Assembly: GCA_963555705.1 (NCBI GenBank)
Contig: OY743174.1
Span: forward strand, 53,962,234 to 54,026,233
DNA from: Ligustrum vulgare
Taxonomy: Eukaryota > Streptophyta > Magnoliopsida > Lamiales > Oleaceae
Length of the DNA: 64,000 nt
Direction: 5' to 3'
Of the stretch, positions 45,801-56,903 are shown piece after piece. Each line of letters starts with the position of its first letter. Position 1 is the stretch's first letter. Position numbers and translations under genes: made by a program. The notes under the pieces are model-generated. The model did not search any database and was not told the origin of the DNA. It saw only the letters and a program-made list of their open reading frames with translations.

Positions 45801-48800
45801 TGGCATGACCGATGAAAACAATCAAGAGGTTAGCCTCTGTTTGGTAAAAATTGGATTTTCTAATGTAAAACGAAACTCCCAACTTAAGGGGTCATGTCCC
45901 TATGCTTAAACCTTTTATATTAATAGCCTAAGCGAGTTACTTTACCATCTAAGCTCATCTACTCCGAAGTGGGGATGAAAGTCTACTATCACCTGTTGAA
46001 GTCAACTTGAGCTGACTTCTAGCTTCGGTCATTTCTGATCAGGAAAGAAAAAGTAGTTTGACTGTGGGTTTCCGCAAGCTCCACTTCAATAGCTTCAGAC
46101 ACTTCTGGCTGGAAAAAGGACTTGTTTGATCTTAACTTCTAATAGAGGGTTTAGTTGAAAGGGATTGCGTCGTCAGATAGGTTTCCTGTAAAACACAAAT
46201 GTTTACATTAGCAAAAAAAGAGGATGTGTAAATGTTTTTTTTTTTTGGTTATCTTATATGGTTAATATGGTCACAAAACCAAATTCATTTGGCTAACAAA
46301 TGGAAACTTAGCATTATGTGTTGACTAAAGAAATTTGATTTTCTTAATGTAAAAAACTCCATAAAGATGCTAATGAAATAGTTCATTGACCCTACCTTTA
46401 CTTACACTCCTTTCATGTTAATGTTGAAATGAAAGGTGGTATAGGTAAGGAAAATTCATCCATGCCCGGTTAGGGAGTGCCTATTTGACTTGTGAAATAT
46501 AATGAGAATGGGTTATTCAAAAAGGAAAAGAACCCAAGGGGTCATATCCCTTTGCTTAATCCACTATATATCCATAGCCCAAGTGAGTTACTTTACCATC
46601 TGTAAACTGAAAGCTCATCTTCTCAGAAGTGGGGATGTAAGTCTGCTATTACTGCTTGAAGTCAACATGAGTGGCGTGTCACTTCATTCATTTCTGGCGG
46701 GAAAGAGAAAATAGTTTGATTGTGGCTTTCACAAGCTCCACCTTATAACTTCAGACATTGATCTTGATTTCCATATAGTTAATGTCGTCAAAAAACCAAA
46801 TTCAGTTGGCTGACCAATGGAATTTTCAGAAGGTGGGCACCATAAACCGTGCCCACCCGCCAAATGGCAGGTGGCAGGTGGGCATTGGGTGTCACCGGGC
46901 CCACTGGGGGCACCGTAAAATTTCCATGGAAATTTAGCATTATGTGTTGATAAGAGTTGATTTAACAGTTCTCACAGATGATTTTTCTATTTTACTTCAA
47001 GCAATCCAATTATGAACTTATAGTTATCGTAATTATATTTGCAGTTCATTTTTGTTGCTGCTGCAAAGTTCTGTGTTGATATTGCAACACATCAACATGG
47101 ATGCTGTGTTTTGCAGCGCTGCATCAGCCATTCAACTGGAGAACATTGGGAGAACTTGGTTGCAGAAATTTCTGCAAACGGGCTTCTACTTGCTCAAGAT
47201 GCATATGGGTAACTATATTCCAAACTGATACCAATAAGCTATTTTAGGTTTCATCCATTTGCATTTGCTGATATATTTTTGCAGTTCTTGAAATAAAGCA
47301 TGACAGATGTTGTTTCAACTTTTTTCATTACCTGGGTGGATTATCATATTTGTAATTACAAAGACCAGAACCTTTAGTTATTTGCCTTTAGATGCCCAAC
47401 TCTTCATCTACAGGTCTTGGTATTATTATTGATGATAGATGTGTTAGTTTGAAGTTTCAAGCATTCTTAATACATCCTTGCCAATTTTGAGACAAGGTGG
47501 TTTTCAAATTTATTTTCGTTTCCAGGTCCTTATTTTTGGTGAAATAGTCAATCATCATTGTGAAGATTTGCTAACTATAAACCTTCATAAGCTCAGATGT
47601 GCTTTTAACATGACTAATGTATATCATGTTCTATGGATCAAGCTTGAAGTGACACTAAGCCCCTGTTTGGTCCAGGAATTTTCACCCAACTTTCTTCTAA
47701 AACTCATTTTCAGCTACACATTTTTGTAGGACCCACCACTTTCACACTTTTCAACATCTTTTCAACCACACATTCTCCAAAAAATTCAAGTTTTCTCCAA
47801 TTTCTCCTACACCAAACGGGCTCTAAGGCTGAGTTTTCACTCCAGGGTCTATTTTCTTTTGAGTGCAATAGCTAATTTTTTTAAGTCATCATTTAGGAAA
47901 CGGTAATCTCTTATATCTCACTTGCTTGATGATCTTTTTTTGCTGATCTCTAGATAATTGTTTCATTAATTTTTCTTATTTCCATGAAATTCTCATTAAT
48001 GACAAAACTATTTCTAGATTTTCTACGAGTTATGCATTTCTTTCTTTACTGATATACAACTTGATTTTGTCACTCTTTCAATATATTTTTATCTCAAGGC
48101 ATGAATTAATATTTACTACAGAAATTATGTTATTCAATTTATTTTGGAGCTCAAGATCCCATCTGTCACATCCAAGTTGACAACTCAGTTTGAGGGTAAC
48201 TATGTACATCTCTCTACCCAAAAGTTTAGTAGCCACGTTGTTGAGAAATGTCTTGTGGTATGTAATGATGAAGCCCGATCAAAGATCATCCATGAATTGC
48301 TCTCTGCAACTTATTTTGAGCAGTTGCTTCATGATCCACATGCAAATTATGTCGTTCAAACAGCTCTCCGTGTTTCTGAGGTACTCTATCCATGGTCTAT
48401 GGCAAAAATTCTTAGAACTGCATCATATTGCAATTGTTAGTATTATCTATAATTCTTGGGTGTGAAGCACACTAAAGATTGCACTTAACCACTAAAACTG
48501 CCATTATATGGATCGGCTAAGATAATGTTTTTCTTGCATGACCGTATAATATTTTCACCAAAATCATCTTAAATTAAGAACTTGTTTTAGTCACTTGTAT
48601 CACCCTTGCGATTTGAAAGTTGAGCATGTTATCCTTCAACTCAAGAATCCATTGCTAAGAGTTTGATTTCCTGATGGGAAGCTTTCTTTCTTCTTCTGCA
48701 ATCAGGGTCCTCTTCATAATTCTTTGGTTGGTGCAATTGAGTCTCACAAGGCAATTTCGGGCCACAGTCCCTATTCCAAGAGGATTTTCTCTCCCAAGCT

Positions 48801-48813
48801 TTTAAAGAAGTGA
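42809..48813 (+). CDS. Pumilio-family RNA-binding protein (PUM12-like), five exons
   Basis: Exons 42809-44337, 44411-44573, 47045-47208, 48122-48380 and 48706-48813 join in frame with GT/AG sites to give 740 residues ending SPKLLKK. The first ~420 residues are low-complexity, with DDELEMLLGEIPHATSS near the start, a feature of plant PUM11/12-type proteins. The C-terminal Puf domain has eight repeats whose RNA-contact helices read GCRFLQ, GNYLMQ, GTRVVQ, GNHVVQ, GCCVLQ, GNYVIQ, SSHVVE and ANYVVQ. By the known PUF code, repeats 8 to 6 (N/Q, S/E, N/Q) specify UGU, so a UGUA-type target in mRNA 3' UTRs is expected. Pumilio proteins are cytoplasmic repressors of translation and mRNA stability. The start at 42809 (MYESVK) is chosen because the more upstream in-frame ATG (42740) gives an implausible Phe-rich leader from a poly-T tract; 42851 (MNDDEL) is the alternative. 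The gene looks intact. Confidence 0.9.
45880..46955 (+). repeat. Direct duplication (~450 bp) inside intron 2 of the Pumilio gene
   Basis: 45880-46325 and 46520-46955 share GGGGTCAT.TCCCT.TGCTTAA, GAGTTACTTTACCATCT, AGAAGTGGGGATG, TGAAGTCAAC and TGGCT.AC.AATGGAA in the same order, about 80 percent alike by eye. The second copy holds an extra 100-bp GC-rich piece. Confidence 0.75.
46829..46929. mobile_element. Small GC-rich foldback insertion in the second intronic copy
   Basis: Absent from the first copy. It starts TTTTCAGAAGGTGGGCACC and ends GGGGGCACCGTAAAATTTCC, roughly inverted. ATGGAA flanks both sides, as expected for a target duplication. The interior contains nested GGTGGGCA/TGCCCACC and GGCAGGTGGCAGGTGGG repeats. 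Much more GC-rich than the intron. Confidence 0.55.
47659..47823. mobile_element. Tourist-like MITE in intron 3 of the Pumilio gene
   Basis: 165 bp flanked by TAA on both sides (47656-47658 and 47824-47826). Ends GCCCCTGTTTGGT and ACCAAACGGGCTC are inverted repeats (10 of 13). ACCACACATTCTCC occurs inside. Confidence 0.75.
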
Positions 48814-50470
48814 TGCATAGTCTTCCTTCGGGTAAGAAATTATGTTGTTGTTCTCCGCTGACTCATTCATTTCAAGCTAGCACCATTTGTCTAAGCTGGT
48901 TCGTCATCTGTTCACAAGTGCTGGTGAATGGATCTTTTGTCAATTTTGCTGAAGAATATTTGCTTAATCAGCGTTTACTTCCCTCCAGAGTGTAAAGGAT
49001 AGGCAACCGTGCTTCTGGTTGATTGAAATAGAAATTTTTGCTATCAATGTTCCTCCTGGATTTATTTTTTTTCCATCTCTTGTGGGATTTTCACCGTGTG
49101 GATGTAAAGGGTGTTCTTTTGCTGTATTGTGTCCTCTAGGTAACTTGGATCTTTGTCTTATATTAGTTGTTTCTTCAGCACTTGGATTGGATGTGATAGG
49201 AATGCATCGGTTTTGAGTTTTCCCTTTTTTTAGATAAAATCTTGCTGAGTTTCTCTTGCATATTGGATATGTTTATAATGTGCATTTAGTGAGTTTTTGG
49301 TAGCCAATATTGAACATAATTGATTTCTTTTTCTTCCTTAATACCTTCCATGCGATCCATTGTCTTTTCATCACATGAGAACTCTTTACATTGTAGAAAG
49401 AGGGGTATTGGTTTTAAATTTTATAAATTTCATGTTCTAATTATGATACTAGTTTTGGGTATTAACCCATAGTGTGTGCATGACTCTTAATACCCATTTT
49501 TCATTTTTTGTGTTTTGTCACTTAAAAGTCTGATTGGTGCGGATTAAAATCATATTTTTAATGTATTTTGATAATAGTTGATAACTTATGTGGTTGAAAA
49601 GTTGCAGATTCCATGAAATATGTGTTAGAAATTAATTGTTGATTTTAACTTAGATTAAAATCTTGATTTTAGTATCTATCAAACATGGCTCGAGTTTTTT
49701 AAATTTCAAATGCAAGAATATATGTGAAAGTTATTGTCCATTAAGAAACTCTTACTATTATTCACTAGGGTGTATGATACATACATATTCCATGAAAATG
49801 GAAAATGTTTTTCACCCACTTCATCTTTGGACCGTCTAATTGCTTTTTCATTGCATGAAATTGGCTTCCCATACTCATTTTTCGCACTTCTCCTTGTTTT
49901 TAAAGAAAATGTTTTTCTTGTGTGTTGAGAATTTTTTATCGTTATATCATACTTTCAAATGTCAATTTCACTTTCAATTAAATACACTTAAGTTCTTGAC
50001 AATTCAATTTATTGAAACTTTTTTTTTTTTACCTAAATTTCACGCTTGCAATCAAATGGACCCTAATATTTCCTTAGAAATTAGTTTCTTTATCGTATGA
50101 AGTTCCTCATTTTTGCCAAAATCAAAATGGTGAAATTGGGTGCCCATTTTAGAATATATATATATAAATAAATATCTCTTTTCATTTTAGAACATATAAA
50201 TAAACATCCCTATAAATATTAATTGTCCTATAGTAGGGACCATTACACGTTCCTAGGAATATGCTTGTCCTTCGAGATAAGAGAGGGGACCTAACTTTGT
50301 GAACTTAAGTTTGACGACCTATCAAGATACAGGTTTACCGTTTACACTTTAGCCGTAATTTTTTAAATTCATTTTTTAAAAATTATTTTCAAGAACATGT
50401 TCTCTCAATGATAATTTTTTGCACGTGAACTCAAAATTTTGCGTACTTTCCAAAAACCACTTTTAACTAA
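48814..50470 (+). other. 3' UTR of the Pumilio gene and downstream non-coding sequence
   Basis: The first ~500 bp continue with T/C-rich, 3' UTR-like text. Frames of 60-86 codons here carry no motif. From 49500 to 50470 AT-rich sequence without recognisable features. Confidence 0.45.
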
Positions 50471-50474
50471 ATTC

Positions 50475-50660
50475 AGCCCTTCTTTGGTCCACATTAAATT
50501 TTTATCTTTTTTTACAGTACTCAATCTCAACTATCAATTAAAAGTTAAGCTCACAATTTTTTACTTTTCAATCAAATCTTAATCATCTATTCTTCTAAAA
50601 ATCACTATTCATTTCAAAAAAACTATTTTTAAACACTACCAAACACACACTCATTCTCAA
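50475..50660. mobile_element. MITE of the GTTTGG-ended group
   Basis: Left part CAGCCCTTCTTTGGTCCAC, right part CACTACCAAACACACACTC; the inner TTTGGT/ACCAAA pair and the body (CTCAATCTCAACTATC-AATTAAAAGT-AAGCTCACAAT) match the copies near 50890 and 53000. Confidence 0.6.
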
Positions 50661-50889
50661 AGCCCTCATGTTGACTTACACATAATTGGGTTAACAAATT
50701 TAGCTCCCTAGTAAGAAAAGAAGATAGAAGTAGATCTCATGAAAATATGCTCCATTAAATAGAACTATTTTGTCTGTTGAACACCACTGTTACTAAATAA
50801 CATTATTCTTCTTTCATTAGCTATTGTGCTTCTATTCCTAAATTGACTTGGGTGGTTTGTTCTTTAAGATTATTCCATTTCTTTGATGA

Positions 50890-51075
50890 TACTCAGCCCT
50901 TGTTTAATTTTACTACTTTTTCATAAAAAATACAACTTTTTTTTACATTAATCAATTTCAACCATCTAAAAAAGTCAAGCCCACAATTTTTTACTTTTTA
51001 AACCACTTTTTAACCATTAGATTTCTCAAATCTTTTTTTCCCCAAAAAGTATGGTTGTCAAACACACACGAGTCT
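50890..51075. mobile_element. MITE of the same group
   Basis: Left CTCAGCCCTTGTTTAATTTT, right TTGTCAAACACACACGAG. The body (ATCAATTTCAACCATC, AAGTCAAGCCCACAAT) aligns with 50475-50660. Confidence 0.6.
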
Positions 51076-51189
51076 TGGTTTTGTAGTTATCATTTTTCGA
51101 AGTGTAAAACTTCTCTATATATTGCATAACATATTATCAGACTGCATTAGATTTACTTTTGCAATTCGAATGAAACTTTAGCCTTTAGT

Positions 51190-51355
51190 TCGGCATGCAA
51201 GTCATTATAATGAGTAATGATTGTAATTTATAATTTAGACAATTTTTCAAATCACATTTTCACTAAACAAATTTTCTCTCGCTAATTTTTAACCACACAT
51301 TTCATCTAAAAAACTCAAATAAACCAATTTAAATCAATTAAACCGACGCTCCAAT
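51190..51355. mobile_element. Possible decayed MITE
   Basis: Contains AATTTTTAACCACACATTT and weak inverted ends (AGCCTTTAGTTCGGC / AAACCGACGCTCC). Boundaries doubtful. Confidence 0.3.
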
Positions 51356-52072
51356 CAATTCATTAACTGAGATCTCGTGGTCCATAGCCATATTTACCGA
51401 CACGGGCATTGATAAGTTTCCGAGTACTTATCAACACGAGCTTCAATTCAAAATCAAGAAAACATGCATATGTATGCAACTTGCAAGGAAAGTTCTGTCA
51501 AAAGAAAAACATCCTAATCAGCTTCCATGCATGTTTGTTACTGCTTGATAGAACGTGGTTTGTTTGAAATATATATAGGAAACCAGAGAAGTGTCTGTAT
51601 CCTAATATGCAACCAAAAGTTTCATGCTTAAGATAAGAAAACATCACCTCCACGTCCTCATTAATTTCATCGAAAGTCTTTAATTTCAGGGTTTAGTCTT
51701 TTCAAGTTTGGTAGTTGGTATCATCGATCTGACCAGAAATTCATTCACCATTCCCCCCTTGTTGGCAGCACGTAAGAAATTAAACAGTATTTACTCTACT
51801 TATAACCTAAAAAATGCTGTGGCCAAGATGGGAAAGAGTGTCCAAGTAAAAATGTATGCAGAATTCTAAGACTAAGAAAAGTTTTAACGTGTCTAAACTT
51901 CTTTTTTAATGCATGCATGTGGGGTTCCATTACCATTACCAGATTTCATATTTGCATGTGAAGATTACGTATAATTTGACTATTTCTTTTTATATATACC
52001 ACGTTGTCAACATTATCAGCTGGCTACTGTAATTCACTGTTTGAGTTTATGTGCTAAACTTTCTTGAATTTG
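51356..52072 (+). other. Upstream region of the SAUR gene
   Basis: No gene seen. It should contain the SAUR promoter; no auxin-response element of the TGTCTC type stood out in the part nearest the gene, which is occupied by a microsatellite. Confidence 0.4.
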
Positions 52073-52074
52073 TC

Positions 52075-52141
<67 letters not shown>
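52073..52141. repeat. (TG)n(TA)n compound microsatellite in the SAUR promoter
   Basis: About 18 bp TG followed by about 50 bp TA, ending about 80 bp before the SAUR start codon, where a TATA box would be expected. Confidence 0.95.
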
Positions 52142-52144
<3 letters not shown>

Positions 52145-52219
52145 TCAAACTCATTATTATATAACTTATAACTACACTACACACATTTGTAATCTTAATT
52201 TGAAGATATATAAGAAATT

Positions 52220-52465
52220 ATGGGCAATTGCAGAATACAGGCAAGAGAAGCCGGAGAAGGAAAAACCCCAAAGGGGTACTTTGTGGTTTACGTAGGCGAA
52301 AAATTACAAAGATTTGTGATTCCCACCTCGTATTTGAAGAATCCTGAGTTCCAAAAACTGCTTCAAGAGGCTGCAGAGGTTTATGGATATCATAGCCAGA
52401 AAGGCATCGCATTACCGTGCGACTTGTCAACTTTTCATGGAGTCGTAAACTTCAAAGGGAAGTGA
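52220..52465 (+). CDS. SAUR family protein (small auxin up RNA)
   Basis: 81 residues, intronless, as usual for SAURs. The SAUR domain spans residues 17-72: TPKGYFVVYVGEKLQRFVIP, then YLKNPEFQKLLQEAAEVYGY and GIALPCDLSTF. The core follows the family pattern PKGxxxVYVGE...RFxIPxxYLxxPxFxxLLxxAxExxGY...IPC. The N-terminal extension is short, so this is a compact member. In the family these proteins inhibit PP2C.D phosphatases and so raise plasma-membrane proton pump activity and cell expansion; that role here is inferred. The ATG at 52220 is chosen because the frame beginning in the upstream microsatellite is out of register with the SAUR domain. The stop is TGA at 52463. No lesion is seen. Confidence 0.85.
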   Translation: MGNCRIQAREAGEGKTPKGYFVVYVGEKLQRFVIPTSYLKNPEFQKLLQEAAEVYGYHSQKGIALPCDLSTFHGVVNFKGK

Positions 52466-52771
52466 TTCCCAGTCCCAGACGCAGATTAATGATGATCAAA
52501 GTTTTAACGTAAAGTTGGAATTTTTCAATTTATTTGTAATTTCTATTCTTGGTATAATGATGATTGCATAATGCATTCATATCCATCCATATGTAGCTAG
52601 CTAGCTGTTGTCAACGTGACTTTGAGGCTTAAGACCGGTGGAAAATACGCGATACTGTTTTGGAGCTTAACATTGCCATTGATACTGTTCTTGGGCTTGT
52701 CTTAAAGAAGAAGATTGGGGAAGAAAATGAGTATTCTGAAAAATGGAAAATAATCTAATCTAATTAATTAA
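52466..52771 (+). other. 3' flank of the SAUR gene
   Basis: Includes the 3' UTR; a TAGCTAGCTAGC run lies near 52595. No clear DST instability element was identified. Confidence 0.4.
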
Positions 52772-52932
52772 CCCCCCGTTTGAGCTTCATTATTTGGAAA
52801 ATAATGTGATTTTAATAGTATTTTTAGAAGAATGTGTGGTTAAAATTTATTTGAAAAGTCAAATATTGTTGACTTAACTAAAATGGATGATTGAGATTGA
52901 GTATTTAAAACTTAGTTTGGCTCAAACAAGGG
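52772..52932. mobile_element. MITE with GTTTGAGC/GCTCAAAC ends
   Basis: Ends CCCCCCGTTTGAGC and GCTCAAACAAGGG are inverted repeats; TAA precedes the left end. The body is the reverse complement of the 50475 and 53000 copies (for example GGATGATTGAGATTGAGTA). Confidence 0.65.
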
Positions 52933-52999
52933 AAAGCAACAAATAAGCTAATCAACTAATTACACAACAATTACAAAGAATATTTTCACAACTAATTAG

Positions 53000-53175
53000 A
53001 CAATCCCCTTGGTATTCATTAATTTTTTTATTTTTTTTTATAGTTCTCAATTTCAACCATCCATTAAAAGTGAAGTCCACAATATTTGACTTTTTAATTG
53101 AATTTCAACTATTCATTCTCCTAAAAATCACTATTCATTTCAAAAAAACTCTTTTTTAGACAATACCAAACATAC
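53000..53175. mobile_element. MITE of the GTTTGG-ended group
   Basis: Left CAATCCCCTTGGTATTCATT, right ACAATACCAAACATACA; the body TCAATTTCAACCATCCATTA and CTAAAAATCACTATTCATTT matches 50475-50660 closely. Confidence 0.65.
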
Positions 53176-53479
53176 AATATAAGAATATTTTCACAACTAC
53201 AATTAGACAATATTGCTCCTCTTGTAACTCTTGTTCTTTATTGACAAAAAAATTATTAATGCCGGTACTAGAATATTATATATGAAAAATTCAATATAAA
53301 ACAGTATTTCCAAGGCCAGGAAAGAAACGACCTGCTAATATTTTTTCATTAGGACCACATAAAAGATGATCCTACTCGACCGCTATGCATTACTAACTTC
53401 AGGTAATGAAATTGGCGAGAAATTTGAGAAATTGGCCGATATGCTAAAGTAGTGATGAATCCCATAATAAAATGGGTCC

Positions 53480-53880
53480 TGGAACGAGGCTGTTGAGGCA
53501 CTGGCTTAAGTCTCCCCAAATTATGAGGGCTCCCAATTTTTTTTTTCTTTTTGATTTGATTAAAAAAAAATACAAAACAGGACTAAGCATATAACTTAGA
53601 AGGTCCTTGTATAACATAACCGCTTTTTGTTAAAATAAATCATATTCAAAGACCAAAAAATCATCTTTTTTTTTTATCAAAAGGCCCACACATAATTTGT
53701 CGCTTAAGGCGATTACTAGCGATTCCGGCTTCATGCAGGCGAGTTGCAGCCTGCAATCCGAACTGAGGACGGGTTTTTGGGGTTAGCTCACCCTCGCGGG
53801 ATCGCGGCCCTTTGTCCCGGCCATTGTAGCAGGCCTTCATATCTCAGGGCGGGCCATTATGAGTCCTAAGTTTTCAAGCA
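53480..53880. mobile_element. hAT-like element remnant containing a plastid insertion
   Basis: The segments GGCTTAAGTCTCC...ATGAGGGC at left, TCGCTTAAGGC in the middle, and CCTTCATATCTCAGGGCGGGCC at right resemble the ends of a common plant hAT-type repeat whose terminus reads GGCCGGCCCTGAG. The 124-bp plastid fragment interrupts it. Boundaries are approximate and the assignment rests on recognition of the terminal text only. Confidence 0.4.
53708..53831 (-). pseudogene. rrn16: Fragment of plastid 16S rRNA gene (NUPT)
   Basis: On the minus strand the sequence runs from CTACAATGGCCGGGACAAAG to GAATCGCTAGTAATCGCC, a conserved stretch near the 3' end of chloroplast 16S rRNA, with the plastid-type TGCAGGCTGCAACTCGCCTG rather than the mitochondrial version. 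About 124 bp, nearly unchanged. Ends abruptly on both sides. Much too short to function; it is a nuclear copy of plastid DNA. Confidence 0.9.
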
Positions 53881-54183
53881 CATGAAGATTAAATAAACAT
53901 AAACTGGAAATTTGAAAGTAAATGCATAAGTAAACGGTAAATAGCACCAACTTCATATTTTAAAGAACATTACATGTCCAAAAAGTTTCTCCATGTTCAC
54001 AATTGACAGTAAATACCCATTCCAATGTTGTAAAAAACACTAAAAAATTTGTAAGCTATGCAACCTGGGAAAGCCAAAAAAGAGTTTACAATTTCACCAA
54101 TTTACAGTTTTTTAGATAACTGTAATGTTCAAATTGAGCATATGAAATAGCACCCATCAAGTCTACATCAAGTTTCAATTGTT
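53881..54183. other. Non-coding sequence between the plastid insertion and copia-3
   Basis: AT-rich, nothing recognised. No LTR or PBS for the following copia fragment. Confidence 0.4.
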
Positions 54184-56766
54184 AATTACGTTCTTTTTAT
54201 TGATGACCATAGTAGGTTTAGCTGGATCTATCCAATGAGAAACCAGTCACAAACTCTAAATTGTTTCACCCAATTCAAAACATTAGTAGAAAACAAGTTT
54301 GAAAGAAAAATCAAAGTATTACAAACAAATGGCCGTGGAGGAGAATTTAAACCCTTAACCACTTTGGCCACCAAATTTGGAATTGAACTAAGATCATCTT
54401 TCCCATACCATCATCTCAAAATGGAAGAGCTGAAAGAAAACATAGACATATAACTGAAACCGGCTTGACACTATAGCACAAGCTAAAATGCCACTTTTCT
54501 ATTGGTGGGAAGCCTTCCAAACTGCCACTTATCTAATCAATAGACTTTTCACACCTGTCCTAAACATGAAATCACCCTTTGAAATCCTATTCAAAAAGAA
54601 AGTTGACTACAGTGCACTCAAAACCTTTGGTTGTACCTGTTACCCTTGTCTCAGGCCCTATCAAAAAAATAAGTTTGATTTTCATTCAGTCAAATGCACT
54701 TTCCTAGGTTACAGTCAGTCTCGCAAAGGATATAAATGCCTTAGTGAAACCAGAAGGATCTATATTTCTAGACATGAAGTCTTCAATGAATTGGGCTTTC
54801 CCTTTCATAACAAATTTCTCAATAAAAACTCAAGTCAAGAAAAGTCTGAAGTCATAATTCACACTCTTCCTATCCCAACTTACTCCTTATCATCCAACAC
54901 TGATTCTACTTGTAATGATCAAACACAAGCTGGTCAGGCAACAGAACCTTCCCACAGGTCTGAACAGCTAAATAGTGAACCGGAAACAAATGAAAAAATG
55001 ACTGGTGAAAATGAAAGAGAAGAAACAGAGACAAATGATCCTACCTCTCAGGAATTTCAGAATGTCACCACTATAGAAACTCAAAGAAGTGATGAAATGA
55101 CCACTGAGCAGGCTATCAGTGGACATCATATGACAAGAAGAAGCAAATCGAGCATTTTTAAACCAAAAGTTTACTCAGCCAAAGCCACTGAACTGCAACT
55201 TCCCAGACTTGAGGGTGAAGATACACTAACAAGTGGTCATCAAGCTTTAGCTTGTAAAAATTAGAGAAGTGCAATGGTAAAAGAATTTGATGCACTATGC
55301 AAAAATGACACTTAGACTCTTGTTCATCCACCAGCAAATCACAAAATTATAGACTGTAAATGGGTCTTTCGAGTTAAACATGAATCTAATGGAAAGGTGC
55401 AAAGATACAAGGCTAGACTTGTAACTAAAGGTTTTCTACAAACTTATGGAGTTGATATCTACGAAACCTACAGCCCAGTCATTAAAACATCTACATTAAG
55501 GGTTATCCTGAGTCTAGCAGTATCAAGGAACTGGGAGCTTAGACAAATTGACATAAACAATGCCTTCGTAAATGGCAAGTTGGAAGAAGAAGTCTTCGTC
55601 AAACAGCCTGAAGGATTTGTGAACAAAGAAAAACCACAATTTGTGTGCAAGTTAAATAAAGCGCTTTATGGATTAAAGCAGGCTCCAAGAGCTTGGTTTG
55701 ACTGTCTAAGAAAAACTTTTTTTGATTGAAAATTTTGTCAGTCTAAGGCTAACAATTCCTTGTTTTTCTTAGTTGATGGACAACACATTATCTTTGCATT
55801 GATTTATGTTGATGATATAATTGTGACTAGAAACAATGCAGGAGTTCTACAAAGTTTCATAAATCAGCTCAACAAGGTTCTTGCTCTGAAGGACATGGGA
55901 CCTCTACATCAATTCCTGAGAATTGAAGTTCATAGAAGCAATAGAGGTTTACATCTCACTCAAACTAGGTACATAGCTGAGCTACTGAAGAGATTCAACA
56001 ATGAGAATATAAACCCTTCACCCACTCCTATGGTCTTAAGGAAATTGCTATCTGAAAATGAAGGAGTTCCACTAAAGAACCCTTCATTATACAAAAGTGT
56101 AATTGGGGGTTTACAATATTTGTCACACACAAGACCAAACATTACCTATTCAGTCAACAAGACGAGTCAATTTCTTGTCTCACCAATTGAATCATACTGG
56201 ACAGCCCTAAAATGAATTTTCAGGTACCTAAAAGGAACTATCAGTCATGGTCTATTGTTTAAATGCAGTGAAAACAACAATATTTCTAGATTTGCTAATG
56301 CCGAATGGGCATCTTGTCCAAACGATAGACGATCCACTGCTGGATACTGTGTCTATCTTGGGGAAAACTTAGTCTCTTGGTCATCCAAGAAACAATGCAT
56401 CGTGGTAAGATCCAGCACAGAATCCGAATACAAGGCTCTTGCACACATCGCGTCAGAAATCACCTAGTTGAACTCATTACTGAAAGAACTCAAGCTGCTT
56501 CAAACCTTTGTGCCATCAATCTGGTGCGACAACCTGGGAGAAAATTCTTTGGCATCCAACCCAGTATTTCATGCACTCACAAACACATAGAGTTAGATCT
56601 ACATTTTGTATGAGACAGAATCTTAAATAATGAACTGGAAGTCAAGTTCATACCTTCTTCTGACCAAACTGCATATCTGCTTACGAACCCTTTGACAAAC
56701 TCACGTTTTTCTTATCTTAAGGACAAACTTAGAGTCTGCACACCGACTCCAGCTTGAGGCGGGGTG
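54184..56766 (+). pseudogene. Ty1/copia pol fragment (copia-3): integrase, reverse transcriptase, RNase H
   Basis: Integrase core from FIDDHSRFSWIYP (54190) through FYWWEAFQTATYLINRLF (54500) and the linker FLGYSQSRKGYKCL. Reverse transcriptase from KARLVTKGFLQTYGVDIYETY (pieces at 55400-55470) through KQPEGFVN, LYGLKQAPRAWF and the active site YVDDI near 55810. RNase H with GYCVYLGENLVSWSSKK and SSTESEYKALA, ending LRVCTPTPA at 56753. Stops in the main frame at 55262, 55313, 55727, 56213 and 56465, a frameshift near 54430 and another near 56580. No LTRs flank it, so it is a 5'-truncated or excised remnant. Confidence 0.88.
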
Positions 56767-56843
56767 AAAGAGATGGAGGACTGCTGAACCCAACCAAGTG
56801 AACTATCTGGAAGAAGCATCTGACCTTTTGGAATTGTGTCTGA

Positions 56844-56903
56844 AGAGTTAAAGATCATTTTATTTTATTTTATTTTTTTTTGATCGTAGAGTTAAAGATC
56901 ATT
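56844..56903. repeat. 16-bp direct repeat flanking a 28-nt T-rich insertion
   Basis: AGAGTTAAAGATCATT at 56844-56859 and 56888-56903. The insert, read on the minus strand, is about eight bases followed by an A-rich tail (AAAAAAAAATAAAATAAAAT). Confidence 0.6.

Noticed and set aside
52080..52295. 71-codon frame starting inside the TA microsatellite
   Set aside because: Begins with a run of IY repeats and overlaps the SAUR coding region in a different frame.
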